DNA of 64,000 nucleotides, from positions 26,656,745 through 26,720,744 of the forward strand of contig CM075102.1 of NCBI GenBank assembly GCA_037576195.1. The letters are read 5' to 3'. Positions 13,556 to 25,621 of this stretch are shown here, piece by piece. A program made the position numbers and the translations under genes. The notes beneath the pieces are model-generated. The model did not search any database, had not been told where the DNA came from, and worked only from the letters and a program-made list of their open reading frames with translations. The stretch comes from Phytoseiulus persimilis. Lineage: Eukaryota > Arthropoda > Arachnida > Mesostigmata > Phytoseiidae. Every line of letters begins with the position of its first letter. Positions within the stretch are counted from its first letter, which is position 1.

Positions 13556-13829
13556 CTTGAGCTCCGGAGGCAAGCTCGGTGATACTCTCCAGCTCCTCCT
13601 CTCCCTTCTCCGCGTGGCGATCGACCGCCGCATCATAATCCCTGAATTTTCCAATCTGTTGTTCGATTGCTTCGGCGGATCGGGAGCAGCAGAAGAGTGA
13701 GAAACATTGAACGCGGTCAGTTTGTAGCGAGCACGCTCTTTCCAACATGAACTCTGGACGGGGAGGAAGCATCGCATTGAGACACGTCGGAGGAAAGCCT
13801 GGCTCATTAGAACGAACGTGAATGCTCAT
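13556..13829 (-). CDS. Possible coiled-coil exon of an unrecognised gene
   Basis: The minus-strand frame starting at ATG 13829 becomes strongly hydrophilic and heptad-like in its second half (AIEQQIGKFRDYDAAVDR, then EKGEEELESITELASG) and runs to a plausible donor CAAG|GTAGCC at 13556. A good acceptor (TTTCTGACAG) lies 44 nt downstream, and the next segment also looks helical (TERANKRDNEFQRL...), but the two do not join in one frame. Either the junction is elsewhere, there is an indel, or this is chance. No family is recognised. Confidence 0.18.
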
Positions 13830-15324
13830 TCCGAGCGGCGATCAGGATGAGAATCGGTCGAGTTGGCAGGCGTGGCGGGGGCCGTCGTGGAATGGCCGAA
13901 GAGAAGCGTGGCGGCTGCTGCTGCTCCACACCTGCAACGGGAGTAGTTTTCATCTTAAATGGTCCATAACCTCGTCGGACCACCCACTCGCTCTTTGACT
14001 CACTCACCTCACATCAGATCAACCAACCAACCGACCAGCCGACTGAGTCCGCTTCGAGCTTTGTTTCGTGGAACAACTCATCGCGCTTCTCGACGATCCA
14101 CTCCAGGCGGCTCACGGAGCTACTTCAGTGACTGTTGTTGGTGAGGGAGGGACCGGGAAAATTTCGGGAAACGAACGGCCGGGAAGGCCAGGCAGAGGAA
14201 AGCGAAATTGTATAGCCGACCAAAGGGCGTCGATATGTCCATATGTCGCTGAGTCGACACCCCTTCTGTTTCGCTGCCGGCGAGGCAAACGGGCGGGCGA
14301 AACGAGGGGGAAGAAGGATAGGAGGGGGGGGGCAGCGGGAACTTGCAGTCCTGTGGGTTGGTGGGGAGTTGGTTGATCAATGTAAATCTAATAAGAGTAA
14401 GAGAACATCGAAGGGCAAGTCAGCAGCTGGCTAGCCGACTGGTTGTCTGGATAGAATCCATGGACGAAGTCGTCATCGTCGTTGGTACCGTCGTCCTCAG
14501 GAGCAAGTGATGGCGAGCGGGAGTGGGCGGCGTGAGGAACTAGCGAGAGGAAATTCGTTGCTCGGCCGCATCGAAACGACCGACTAGTTCGGGTGCAGTT
14601 GCTGCAATTGTGTATCATCCTGGCGCAGTTCTGCTCAGCTCGCCTCGGGCTGTTGAGTAGATACACAGCGCCCGTAATTGGAGTTCATCGTAATTTCACT
14701 CTCCAAGGCCTGCGATTGCGTTCGGCAGAATCAATGCCGAAAGCTTATCTAAAATACCCTATTTCCAAACCGAGGCGAGCCATCAGGATTGCTGGCGAGC
14801 TGAGTGAATGGCGTATTAGCCCAGTCAGGGGGAGTCCCGTCGACTGCGAGGATGAAGCAGCAAATATCTTTTGTCCAGGACCTCGACAAATGCTGCTGTT
14901 GTTTATCGAATTATCTCCGCCCCGCTTTCGTCAGTGATACCATCATCATCATCACCACTGTGACGTCATCGGGTTGCTGGCAGCTAGTTGAGAAGGAAGT
15001 CAAGTTGTGAACATCCGCTGAAGATTAATTGAACCGAGGAACTGAAGATTGATGAAGATCGCCAGGGACTGATCATTGATTTCGGATGACTTTTTCCGGC
15101 TCGGCACTCTTTCTTAACTCTCGGACTCTCTCGTGGAGACCGTCTACCTTATTGAGTTGCTGCAGCTTCGGCGGAAAGATTCGAACCGAAAGTATCAGCA
15201 GCAACTTTCGGGTCGCTGAAGTCGACGGATTGTGATATCCTCTCCGATGGCGTGCCGCGATTTCGGTTGGAAGGAATAGGCCGTATAGCGATTGTTGTCA
15301 ATACGGGAACGGAGGGTCCTGCTG

Positions 15325-15345
15325 AGTGTGTGCGTGTGTGTGTGT
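15325..15345. repeat. GT dinucleotide repeat
   Basis: An imperfect (GT)n microsatellite of about 21 bases interrupted by one CG step. No coding context. Confidence 0.8.
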
Positions 15346-16574
15346 TAGTGAGACACAAAAACCGAGCTTCCGATACCACTGTTCCTGTGAAAGCCAATTA
15401 GAAGCCCATGGGGTTTCTCCGCTCCGTTCGCACTGTGTACTTTGTCGTGGCCAGACCCCGGACTCGCTTTCCCTCTCGCAAACTTCTGAAACGAAAGCGG
15501 TCCGAACCAAAGTCGGTGTTTCCTTCTCTTGTTTTTCCCTGATTGCTGTCATCATCGGTCCTATCGCAGAGCTTATTCTGTTCTCCGAATTAACAATACG
15601 CGGTCTTTTTCATTTACGACGTTCTCCTCCGAGAGCTCCACGTCATCGGTCGGCCAATTGTCCGATCGTCGACCACATCTTGAGCTCACGGAGCTCGCGA
15701 CCGCGGATGGGGAACAGGAAGAGGAGAATCATCTGAGCAAGGATCATTCATCATCATTTTATTAATTTCCGCATCCGGGCGGGTCTTTTTAAATCGGTCG
15801 GCGATGAGAGAAGAGCCTTTCGCTGCTCGTCACGGTAGAAATGGATTGAAGAGTCCCCGAACAATACGGGGCCTCGCTGCCGTATCTCGCCGACTCGTTT
15901 GAGATGCTATCAGGACTGGGTCAGATATCCTGACATGAACGAGGGAATCGAGGAGGGCGCTCAAGGGGAGAGAGGAAGGAGCGGGCGTATCGTGGAAGAG
16001 TAGTAGAAGGAGGTGCCGGCAAAGGAGAATCCCTATCGGTGTTCGCTCAAGTGGAAAATTTGCTTATTCTCTCTTATCGGTTGGCCATCTCCTCAATCCC
16101 ATATGGCTTGGTTGACGTGGTTTCGCACCGGTCGGCTTTACGCCTTACTCCCGCCCGCTCTCGAAGATATTTCCCTATTGCAACTCCCGTGGTTTTCGAA
16201 AAGATATCCCTGCAAGTCGGAGGCGACAAAACCGACTCGGAACATCTCACTGGGCTCAGATCGCGTGCCGAATCTAGATTCAATGAGGAACCCTTTGCGG
16301 AATCCATGGGAATCTCCGCGTTTCTCGAGATCAAAATCAAGAAAACGACGGAGGACCCTCAGGAGAGCGTTCGCTACTTCGCAACCAAGGAGAGGTGGTT
16401 TCCCCGTGGGTCTGGAGTGTGGTTGTGCTGCCGATTCCACGGAATGTTCGGGTAGTTGCGTACTCGTTCCCTTATCACTCGTTGGCTCAACAACTTGCGA
16501 AATGTCCTTGAAGAAGCACTGAATCAAGATGATGTACAGAATTTGATGCGGGATGCGCCAGGGCAAAAGACCAA

Positions 16575-16822
16575 CTACACGATTGCGGTGTTTCGGAGAG
16601 TTCGAAACTCATTCCGCGGTGAGACCATGAGAGAAGTTGAAATGATCAATCGACTCCGATCTGCGGTCGAACCATGATCGAGAGCGTTTTCGAGTCCGTT
16701 CACGACTGAGTCACAGAGACGGCAGAGAGGCAAACAATCAGATCTGGAGTCGTCGAGAGAAATTAGGAGCTCGTCCGGAAGCATCTCGCAGTCGGGAGCG
16801 CCGGATTCCGAGCAGTTCCCCT
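16575..16822 (-). CDS. Possible exon with a Cys-rich, saposin-like segment
   Basis: A strong minus-strand acceptor (TTCTTATCTTTTCGTAG) is followed directly by an open frame with well-distributed residues: SESGAPDCEMLPDELL, then CRLCDSVVNGLENAL. The CxxCxxVVxxLExxL spacing recalls the first helix of saposin-B-type domains, but the later cysteines are not found in this frame. The frame ends at a TAG at 16575. An adjacent frame (about 16300-16566) encodes a hydrophobic stretch, ILYIILIQCFF, that could belong to the same transcript, though no splice join was found. I treat this as a candidate only. Confidence 0.18.
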
Positions 16823-19800
16823 CTACGAAAAGATAAGAACTGGAGGTTCGGGGGACTCCTTCTCACACAACTTATCCGCTTCCCTCTCCGAAACGGCTCC
16901 GAGACAACTACTTGAGATGCGTTGCAGCAACCATTTGTTTACTTCGTCTTCTCTGGAACGCTAACGACTCGCTGTGGGGTGTGATGAGAGATGGACTCCT
17001 GGGAAGCAAGCCCGACTAATTCCAGGGGCCTCTCGAGACCCCAAAATAAGGCCAACACTTCCCTTGCTCCCTTGTTCTGACTCCTGGGCTCAGGGGCTTC
17101 AGACGGCGGAGAGCGACGAACCCATCGACTGATCCCCTCCGTGTTGTGTTCGTGGGTTTGACGCCAAGTCCAACGCGCGGGCGCGACCTCCGTTTTCGCC
17201 GTTTCCGGCTCGCGTGCGCGCGTTCTCGTATGACCGTTGCTGAAATTCGCAGCCGCGTTTGACTGGTAATGTACGGAGCCGCGACGGCAACCGGTATCGC
17301 GCAGGAGGTCCCAAGGCAGAGCCTTCTGGTTTGAGGAATTCTCACGACACGTGACTATGGTCTCGTCGCTATGCCGCTGCTCTTGGAGATGGTGCCCGTG
17401 GTCGCGGCGGAGATGGCCACCGTGATGATGATCCCATCGTCGAGATGATGTTGATCTATGGCCTCCGTGCTCAGACTTTTATCTGGTTCCACGAGCTCCT
17501 TGGGATTTGAACCGACAGCACGGACCTCGGAGAAGGAGGAGATTTAGACGCAACAGAGCCCGCGTCCGAATGGTGGAGAAACGAGCGCAGGCGATTTGTC
17601 TGGCTAAGTTCGAGCTCGTTGCCTCTTGCTAACAACATTTGGTTATTCGATTTTTGGCCTAGGCTCCTCCCAATGCTTCTCCTCCTGCGCATCCTCTTCT
17701 CCCCGAAATCACCCGTGGTCTCTCCATCCTCTACGGCCTGCACTGTTCCCCTCTTGTCCTCGTGAGTTCGAGCTTTGCGGAGGAGGGGTGAGTGAACTGA
17801 ACCTTTTCTCGGAAGCATTTTTCTCCGAGCGTATCGTGGCAGCGAGCGAGCGAGGGGGGGAGTAAATGCGCGAAGAAGTGGGGACTGGAACAGTTTTCTG
17901 TGACACCCGTAGACTTCGATCGCAGGCGGTGGAATGCTGAGCGAGGCGCGTCTGTCATATTCCAGGTGGTGTCACCCCACTCCAACTGTTCGATATTAGC
18001 TTTTGCATCAAAAAATCCTTCTCCTCGCGATGCTCCATGGTGCCAACTTAATCTGACGTTTCAGCCGAGATCCTCACAACTGCGGATTTGAGAATCATTT
18101 TCCCTCTCTTCGCGAGCGAACAGCAATCGGGAACCCCCAGATCCCTGAAAGGCTCATGTCATCTCCCTCGGCAAGTCGAGCAATACACGCGGATCGCAAC
18201 GACCGGTCCGTGTCCCAATTAGGAACAGCGTTTATTTTGTTGGCGCATTTTTATGTGATGTTCGCCGACGTTGGTGTTGGAGAGATGAAGCCGATCACAA
18301 GGGATTTCCGCTTCCTGGGGCGAATTCCAGATAGACGTGGACGCCATTTTTCTTTCGGGCGTTTTTGGCGGAACGAGCGTTCTACGTTGCGTCATCTTTC
18401 TTGCACTCATCTCGAAGGTTCCGCGTCGACGGGTATTGAAAAGCCATTCGGCAGCGTGAACGACTCCCCGAGGAACGCTTAACCCTCGTCGTTTTCACTA
18501 GATCTTTGCGTGTTCGCTTCTGAGGAGTTCTATTGACCGAGAGAGCAGGCCAACCAGCTAGCGACCGGCCGACCATTTAGGCCGAATCGCTCCTGTAGTC
18601 CGGCGCGTCTCTCAGGAACTTCTTAAGTGATGGATGTCCTAATTGCGTCCTGAAGCGCTTGCGTTACGAGGTGCTCGGGATTTGTCAAACGAGCGGGATT
18701 GCACAAGGACATCCCTCCAGTCGGCGGCAGATTCGTTTCTAGAAAAGCCATGGAAAGTCCCTGAGGACGTGTTGGGTCTCCGAGCGATAAGCGCAGTTGA
18801 ACAAAGACGTTGAGTGTTTCTGGGATGAGGATGTGATTCAGAGACCGTGGTCACGTGGCCAGAGTGGTCAGCTAAAGGGGCTCTCAAGGTTTTCGATAAC
18901 TCTACAGCCGCTCGCTCACAAGTTCGCGACGGTTTCTCTCGTGTCCCGGTCCGCCAACCGTGATTTTGGCTCTACCCGGATAATCTATTTTTATTGTTGA
19001 TCGCACTATAGGCGAGTTCGCAAACCAAGGGGGACATGGGGCATCGAAGTCACGAGGCCGTTTCAGGGCTTCCCACTCTGATAGCGTTTTCCTGAACTTT
19101 TTCGCGCCTCGCCTCGACCGCCACCACCCCACCTCACCCCATGGCGAATCCTGACCGTACCAGCCAACTCCTGGCGACTCGACTTAGCAACTGACCCTCA
19201 ACCCTGCCATCGGGGGCGCTAAGTAAAAGAATTGATAAACCGCTTGGCAGCTCTCTCCAAACAGCGCTTCACTGCAAGGGATTTCCTTCTTCGGTGTCGT
19301 TTTCGTCTACGATGACGACGTCGTAATGGTCTCCACGTGGGGTGCTCCGTAAAAATAAATCCGAACAACTAGCAGTCAGAATTCTTCTCGCTGCCGCCGC
19401 ACGCTCCGAGATGAAATCCACTCGATCGAGATAGCTCTTACCCGGGCTGTGGTACCCGACTCCGCAGAGCTCATTCCTCGTGAGCTGTGTATTTGTCAAA
19501 ATCAACTTAATTAGAGTGTTGTGGCTCCCCTGAACTTCCGTTCGAACCACGTTGCGAGCCCCTAAGGAAGTTTTCGCGACTTTCTTCGAATCACTGCATC
19601 GCTTGTGAGCGTACTAGTGATGAGCTTCCTCTCCGGAAACCTCAGTCCGCCCGACTCCTCAACGGAAATGCTGACGCCCCTTGAAAGGCTTCGAGAAAAG
19701 ATTAGACGCGTGAAACAAAGCAAGTCGGGCGCCCTGCTTCTCGGCTGCGAGCAGAGGCTGAGCCTCATGGAGCCCCGCGAGCTGAAGCCTCGAGAGAAAC

Positions 19801-20206
19801 GCGTAGCGACGGCCTAATAAACCGGGAATGATCGACTCGGAGGGCAGGAGAAAAACGAAAATAAGAATCAACGCACGCTTTCCCTACTCCGCTGCTCTCG
19901 ACCATCCCGCAGGGATGCTTGAAGGTTTTGCGTGGCGAGAGGTCCCGCCCGTAACTCTGAAGAGAACAGAATCACACTTCGGGTCTCGGAAGCTTCGCTA
20001 GGGCTGCTTCGCACAGGCATCGGGAAATGCAATCACCACCGCCACGTTTTGAACATTGAAACATCGGGCCTAGTTCGAGACCTGAAGTCCTCTCCATGAC
20101 GGTGGAAGAGCCCTCGCCACAGCTGTGCGATTGGAACGAAGTACTGAAGTGCTACCATGCGGCTCTGCGGCAAAAATGAGTGGAAGGCTCCATGGTGACT
20201 CAGGAA

Positions 20207-21110
20207 ATGCTTTCTGCAGCGTATTCTTCCACTAGGTCGAGCTTCTGAGCGAGGCCTCGACCACGTTGGCGAACTCGGTCCACGTGTTCGATGGTCGGAA
20301 ACAGATCACACGCCAGGGTGGTTTCCTCAAAGGACAGTGGTTGTCCGTCCCGCCGGCGCCACGAATGAACTCTCCACGAAAACCTGCAGGAAATGAAGTG
20401 CATGTATCGCTGGTCGTTGACAGTAGTACGTGACGGAGCTGAGCCTGTGGAGCGATACGGCATCGACGGAATTCCGCAAGTCGTATTATTCCGTGAAGGC
20501 ATCCGCGCCATCTCGTCGGAACTTGCCTCGAAAGATCTGCTCCTTTGGGTCATGCGGCTCCGGGCTCCCGTGTGCTCGCTCGTCGCGACAGTTGTACCGA
20601 GTGCTTCCCGCGGCAGGGGCGACCACTGGTGATTGGCTCGTGCCGTTCATTTCCGCCGAGGCTCCAGCTTCCAACGCAAACTTCGGAGGTTCAGGTGGCA
20701 CGACAGAGCTGTTGCTCCCGTCGATTGCGCGTGGTTCTGTGGGGAAGATCATACACCCAAGAAAACACCTTGTTCCTCCCCTACGAGGGAAGAATGCGAA
20801 GATTCATGGGTGAGCTCGATATTGGTCCCCGTGTATATGGTTCGATGTAGCTTTGCCTTGCTCCACCTGACTACCATTTACACTTTCTGTGGATCACATT
20901 GCCGAGCAAAATGATGCTCCCGAGATGGTGGCAACCAAGTGGAGGAGTGATTCTGTGCTCGATCGTGAATACCCAAGCTCCCATGCACCTCAGTTAGCCA
21001 TCACGGTAAGCTCATGAAAGCCGGGAAAATTTCGCTGGAAAGCTTGTTATTCGGTCACGTTCCCCACGGAACCGGGTCCACTGTAGAAGCATCATACGTT
21101 TCTGCCAGGC
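20207..21110 (+). pseudogene. Decayed tandem copy of the neighbouring thioredoxin-fold gene
   Basis: The DNA from ATG 20207 onward can be aligned by eye with the intact gene at 23201-24548. Shared stretches include CGAACTCGGT, AGTGGTTGTCCGTC (the CPSC active-site region), CCGTGAAGGCATCC, GTGATTGGCTCGTG-like sequence and the exon-end AGATTCATGGGTGAG. The exon 1 counterpart spans 20207-20809 (603 nt against 640), so it has net deletions. It contains frameshifts and stops, and no frame covers more than about 80 codons. A counterpart of exon 2 begins near 21007 (GTGAAGGCCGAGAAAAT in the gene corresponds to ATGAAAGCCGGGAAAAT here). The intron between them is kept, so this is a tandem DNA duplicate rather than a retrocopy. 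The second active-site cysteine codon is lost: TGTCCGTCGTGC has become TGTCCGTCCCGC. The 3' limit is approximate. Confidence 0.8.
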
Positions 21111-23200
21111 ACGCCATGACAGGATTGGAAAACAAAACGACCTCACTGCTCCAAGGTTTTGCGATGGTTTCGGGTGTGCGAAACCTCTGCTGTTCGAACG
21201 CGGCACCCGAGCGGAGAAGGAGTCTTAATTATAGCGCTCCATCCATCCCTGGTATAAGGTACGGACATAAGCACAGGTACCTCCGGAGCGAGTCGACAGT
21301 CAAATGACATAATGTATCTGACCCACGGAGAACTCCCGCGCGAGTCGAGAAATCAGTCACCTGTTGGGCTTGAGTTCGGAGCGGCGATAAAATTCTGCGC
21401 AGGGTGAGAAAAAGGCCCTGAAAGTGCATTGGGAGAACGGACACATTGCGTACCACTGTGTGATTTTCATAATTAAAATTAGAGCCTCGAAGTTTCAACA
21501 TTCGCCCTTGGGGATCCTTCCCTGAGAGTTGATCCTATTGCCGGAAACCTGTCCGTTCTGCCCTCCATTTAGACTTTGAGTTCGTCTGACATTAGAAGAT
21601 ACACGCTCGTAGTGCACGATGAATACAACCGAGCCCTATTTCGAACTCAATGCGGAATATGTGGAAAATAGACATTTGTGCGAGCCTCCTCGATACTGAC
21701 AGGCCCTATAAAGCTGCGATCGTGTATTTTTAGAACTTTCGACGACCGAGGCAGTCAATAGAAAGGTGCGAATAACTTCATCACTTCGGTGGTCTCCATA
21801 GACAGACCTGGTAGGTTTAGGCTCGACGTGGAAATTCGTTCGAACCCTAATCCGATTCAGCTGTGTGTCACGGCTTCCGCTCTCTTGTCATTCCGTAGGA
21901 TGACCCATCATGTTCTCGTGACCAGAGAATCTGAAAGATTCGTCCTGTGCGGCAGGAACGCGGTTCAATTGATCCAAACGATTTGAGGCATCTGCGACAT
22001 GACGTGGGGCGCAGTTGCTCGACAAGATTCACCAAGAGCGTTTTCACGGTATAGCGAGGGATGGCGGTTGTGCGTGATGAGGAGACTTATAACTACGCTC
22101 CGCGAGAGCGCACAATACCGCTTCCAGATGAATTCCATGGATTTCCAAGTCGTCGGTCGGCCTTTCTGTACGCTCGTTTCAGCGTCCCGTCGTTTGTTCT
22201 CAGAGCCTCCGATACTCGTGTTTCGAAATCACGCTGTTCCGGAGCCCGTCGAACCGGTCTCAAGGGAGACAGGGATCACCGAGTCCCCTCCCATCGTTAT
22301 TGTCACCGCGTGCTTCAGAGTTTTCGCCGGGGATCTTCCGAGGTTCCACTTGTAATGAGGCTTTCCTCTTCCAGGTGAGTCGAGGCTTCCGAACAGAACC
22401 GTGGTTCCATGTGGAGGAATCGGTGGAAATGATGATTCCGCTCGTGAGCAGCAACAAGTGTCAGCCGACTCTAGCGGTTTGTTCTTAGCAATGCCAGCCG
22501 ATTGAAGTCGCCTGATTGTGAGATCCCGAGATCATAGCTGATGAAATATGTAGAGCGTGTAGAAGATACTAGGACGCGATCGATGTCTTACGCAACTGCG
22601 AGCACGTACACCTATGCAAATTAGCTCCAATCTGACTCTGAGCTGTTTGTCTCATCGTGACAACTCTGGGGTCCACACCATGTGGGCGTCCTCCTCCCCC
22701 ACTACCCTCTCCCACGTTCGACTGTGAAAGAGAGAACCTTACGTCGCTTCATAGAAGCTTTACCCGGACCGTATTCTGTGAACGCTTCGAGATCGAATAT
22801 GGAGGAACGTCATTTCGGGAATCTCCGCATATCTCCAAGGGCCCTTGAAGGAAACCTCGGAGAATTTATCCGAATTTGTATTCGGCCTCGCACTCGGCGA
22901 CTACATCGATGAATCTGCGGATCCCACCGCTCAGACCTGTCGAGAGGCAGATCTGGACCCGGTCTCGTGGAGCTCTCTTCGACTTTTGCATCCGGCTCGG
23001 GAACCAGACGCTCGATCGGCACGGGTGACACGCAGCGCCGCGACACGCTCGAACACCGAGCCGTGGAGCCGACTCCAGAAGCCGCAGTCCTTTCCACTAG
23101 ATGAGCGAAGCTTCTGTCACGGCCGCGCAGTCAAAACAGAGACCTGACGTGGAATACGGCGGGCAGAGCCGAGCTCAACAGCTCGAGAGTGATTTCGAAA
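21111..23200. other. Spacer between the pseudogene and the thioredoxin-fold gene
   Basis: No coding sequence is recognised. The right part must contain the promoter and 5' UTR of the gene starting at 23201, but no clear TATA box or other core element was identified. Confidence 0.5.
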
Positions 23201-24548
23201 ATGCGTTTCGCTACGATTCTGGTCTCGGCCGGATTCCTGAGCACGGCCTGGGCCACCTTCGCGAACTCGGTTGAAGAGTTTGACGAAATCGTGAAGAACC
23301 AGCCCTACGCTATGGTGGTAATCTCCAAAAGAAGTGGTTGTCCGTCGTGCCAGCGCTACGAACAGATTCTCCAAGAAAACCTCAAGGAAATGGAAGACAT
23401 GTATCAGTGTTCGCTGACGATCGTACGTGACAATGCTGAGCTTGTGCAGCGGTACGGCATCGAGAGAGTTCCGAGAGTGATGTTCTTCCGTGAAGGCATC
23501 CCCGCAATCTACAACTCGCCGGAACTTTTGCCGAGTGACCTGCTCTACTGGGTTCATAAGGCCCGGGACGCTCGAGTGCAAATTCTCGACGACACGATTT
23601 TCGAGCACATGACACAGGCCACGACGGGGGCTACTACGGGAGACTGGCTCGTGGGTTTCGTTTCTGCCGAAACTCCGGCCCTGAGAGCGAAGTTCGAAGG
23701 ATTGCAGGCCACCTTCATGGGCTACGCCACAAATGTTGCTCTTGTCGATTACACTAAGAACGTGAATCTCAAGAAGAGATTCAACATCAAAGACGACACG
23801 GTGCTGTTCTTCAGACAGGGCAAAATGTACAGATTCATGGGTGAGTCCAATCTCAGTCGTAACTGTGGTCATTTCACCTCCTCCGGATCGCCGGTTTCAT
23901 TTGTTTCCGGAACAGGATGACCAAACAATAAGAGGCTGCCAACGATTTCACCGGAACTCTTTGTTGAGTGTCGTTCCGGCGCGACCGATGACGTCGAGTG
24001 GGTAGCTGAAGGCGTGTGGATTGCACAGATGAAAGCCATGCCTCGCCATTCACGATGGAGCGTTTTTCCACTCGATAGTTATCCTCCTGGTCCGCTCTTT
24101 CAACGCTCAAATGTCGACTGATTACCCTGACTTTCACTCTTCCGCGAGGATTGGCTTCTCGAAATCCAATGCTTTCACTTCCCCTCTTCGAACGACCCCT
24201 GGGATACAGAGAAAGAAACAGGGCTCTCCGTGGTGCGAAGTTTTAAACCGATGATTGATTTTAGGTTCGAAGTGGGATGCCAAATCGCTGGTGGATTTCG
24301 TCGCCCAGTACTACAAGCATGTGAAGGCCGAGAAAATACCTCTCGAAAGCTCACTATTCGACTACGTGCTCGACACAAGTGTGCGGCTCGTCCGCGAGAA
24401 CATAGAGCCGTTGGCGAAGCAGTATATGGCTGATTTGAGAAAGCATAAAACTCTGGTGATGATAGGTCTTTCGGGGCTAGTGGTGACCTCTGGTGTATTG
24501 TTCGCGTTGTTCAGAGGTGGCCCGCAGAAGAAGGAAAAATCGCAGTAA
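23201..24548 (+). CDS. Membrane-anchored thioredoxin-fold (PDI/TMX-type) protein
   Basis: Two exons, 23201-23840 and 24265-24548, join in phase 1 to give 307 residues. ATG 23201 starts a typical signal peptide (MRFATILVSAGFLSTAWA). A first thioredoxin-like domain (about 22-120) carries a CPSC motif at residues 47-50 and a cis-proline-type loop (RVPRVMFF). A second thioredoxin-like domain (about 125-235) begins TTGDWLVGFVSAETPA, where an active TMX/PDI domain would have WCxxC, so it lacks redox cysteines. A transmembrane segment (about 275-297, MIGLSGLVVTSGVLFAL) is followed by a short basic tail. The likely role is an ER-membrane thiol-disulfide or chaperone protein: the fold and motif are seen, the location is inferred. 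CPSC is an unusual active site for an ER oxidoreductase. A decayed tandem copy lies about 2.1 kb upstream (20207-21110). The exact subfamily is not certain. Confidence 0.85.
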
Positions 24549-24685
24549 TCATCATCTGTTCATTTTCGAAAGTGTGATCTGTACATAAATGGTGGCGATA
24601 GACTGACGGGAGACTAGAAAATGATTCCATGAACGTTTGTGTGACCAGCTGGCTGAGGAACTCCAGGGAATGCAAAATCGAGAGT

Positions 24686-24691
24686 AATAAA
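24686..24691 (+). promoter_or_regulatory. Poly(A) signal of the thioredoxin-fold gene
   Basis: AATAAA lies 138 bases after the stop codon at 24546-24548, in the range expected for a compact 3' UTR. Confidence 0.7.
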
Positions 24692-25596
24692 GGAAAACTT
24701 CCTAGCTCGCAACGCAGTCGCGATTCCCCTTCAGATCTCGTGGTCCGGCACCTGTCCGCCCTGGTCTTCTGGTTCAACGCTTGAGTTGTTTGACGAACCG
24801 TCAGCGAACCTAGTCCCGCTTGGCAGTCGACGACCCAGCGGAACAAATTTCGCAGTGACGGAATTTTTCCTTTCCATCCAAACTGAAAGTTCGAGTGTCT
24901 TCGGACATCTGTTCGGTTTGGATGGTTCCGATGCTACTCTCGGCGCCGCTGCTTCAGCTACCGCGGTCGGTGGAGAGGAGCGATTGTCTGTTTTTTTCTG
25001 GCGTTTCTCACAATCTTGCGCCTGGGCGAGAGACTCACGAGCGAACAGTCGATGAGTGACGCTTGGCGACGTGGACGAGTCTTCGATCGGTGCCTCACGC
25101 AGGAGAACGTCAAGCGAGTTTTTGTTCGCGCATTCCCTCGCTCCAGTGGTACTGCCTGTTCAGCTTGTCTTGGTATGTCTTTAAGTCTTCTCCGGTGGAT
25201 TGTTGATGCTTACTGTTGGAAAATTCGAACAACTGCCCATCCCGCCGCTGCCTCATTCTCGCAACGGCCGAAGCTCCCCTCGCGATGATCTCTCGGAAAA
25301 GAACGATTCGCTGTCAAAGCACCGCGCGTCACATCGATCTCAGCACACTCATCTTGGCGGAAGATCTATTCTGCATTCTGAGCTTTTTCCTCCTGCTAAA
25401 TGATGTATGCTTGGATGGTCATCGACCGTTCCCAGCGACTCGTCACTTCGATTTTTATCGAAGCATGAAACTTGCAATATCAGAAAAAAAAACTTTCGAT
25501 CCGATATCAGCTCCGAATCACAGTTCTGTCAGAGCAGTGGCCCGTTCAGCGTCGAGTAGATCCAACAATGATGTCAATAGTTTTCTCTCCAATCAG
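24692..25596. other. Intergenic or 5' region of the small membrane-protein gene
   Basis: No recognised coding sequence. It may hold the promoter and upstream exon(s) of the gene ending at 25801, since a strong acceptor (TTTTCTCTCCAATCAG) ends at 25596. Confidence 0.4.
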
Positions 25597-25621
25597 GATC
25601 TCCTCCAGGATCCGTCGAATC

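Larger units (their letters stand above)
3194..20206. other. 17 kb without a recognised gene
   Basis: No protein family could be recognised here on either strand. Open frames of 100-210 codons occur on both strands and overlap one another, as expected for a GC-rich sequence with few stop codons. The most gene-like pieces are listed separately (8432-8695, 13556-13829 and 16575-16822, all minus strand). A very GC-rich, CpG-dense block lies near 4600-5150 and could be a promoter or first-exon region. Simple repeats include an A-rich tract at 7297-7319, a GACA repeat near 10777-10793, a 17-base G run at 11118-11134 and a GT tract at 15325-15345. Confidence 0.5.

Noticed and set aside
15170..15205. 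B-box-like GGTTCGAATC on the minus strand
   Set aside because: The flanks do not pair as a T-stem and no A-box lies at the right distance.
17500..17580. Possible minus-strand tRNA with GGTTCAAATCC
   Set aside because: The T-loop consensus is present, but no T-stem forms and no A-box or acceptor stem can be drawn.
19269..19817. Gene-like short frames on both strands
   Set aside because: The plus (19605-19817) and minus (19269-19550) frames both look plausible and neither has splice or family support.
23117..23872. 251-codon minus-strand open frame
   Set aside because: It is the antisense shadow of exon 1 of the thioredoxin-fold gene.
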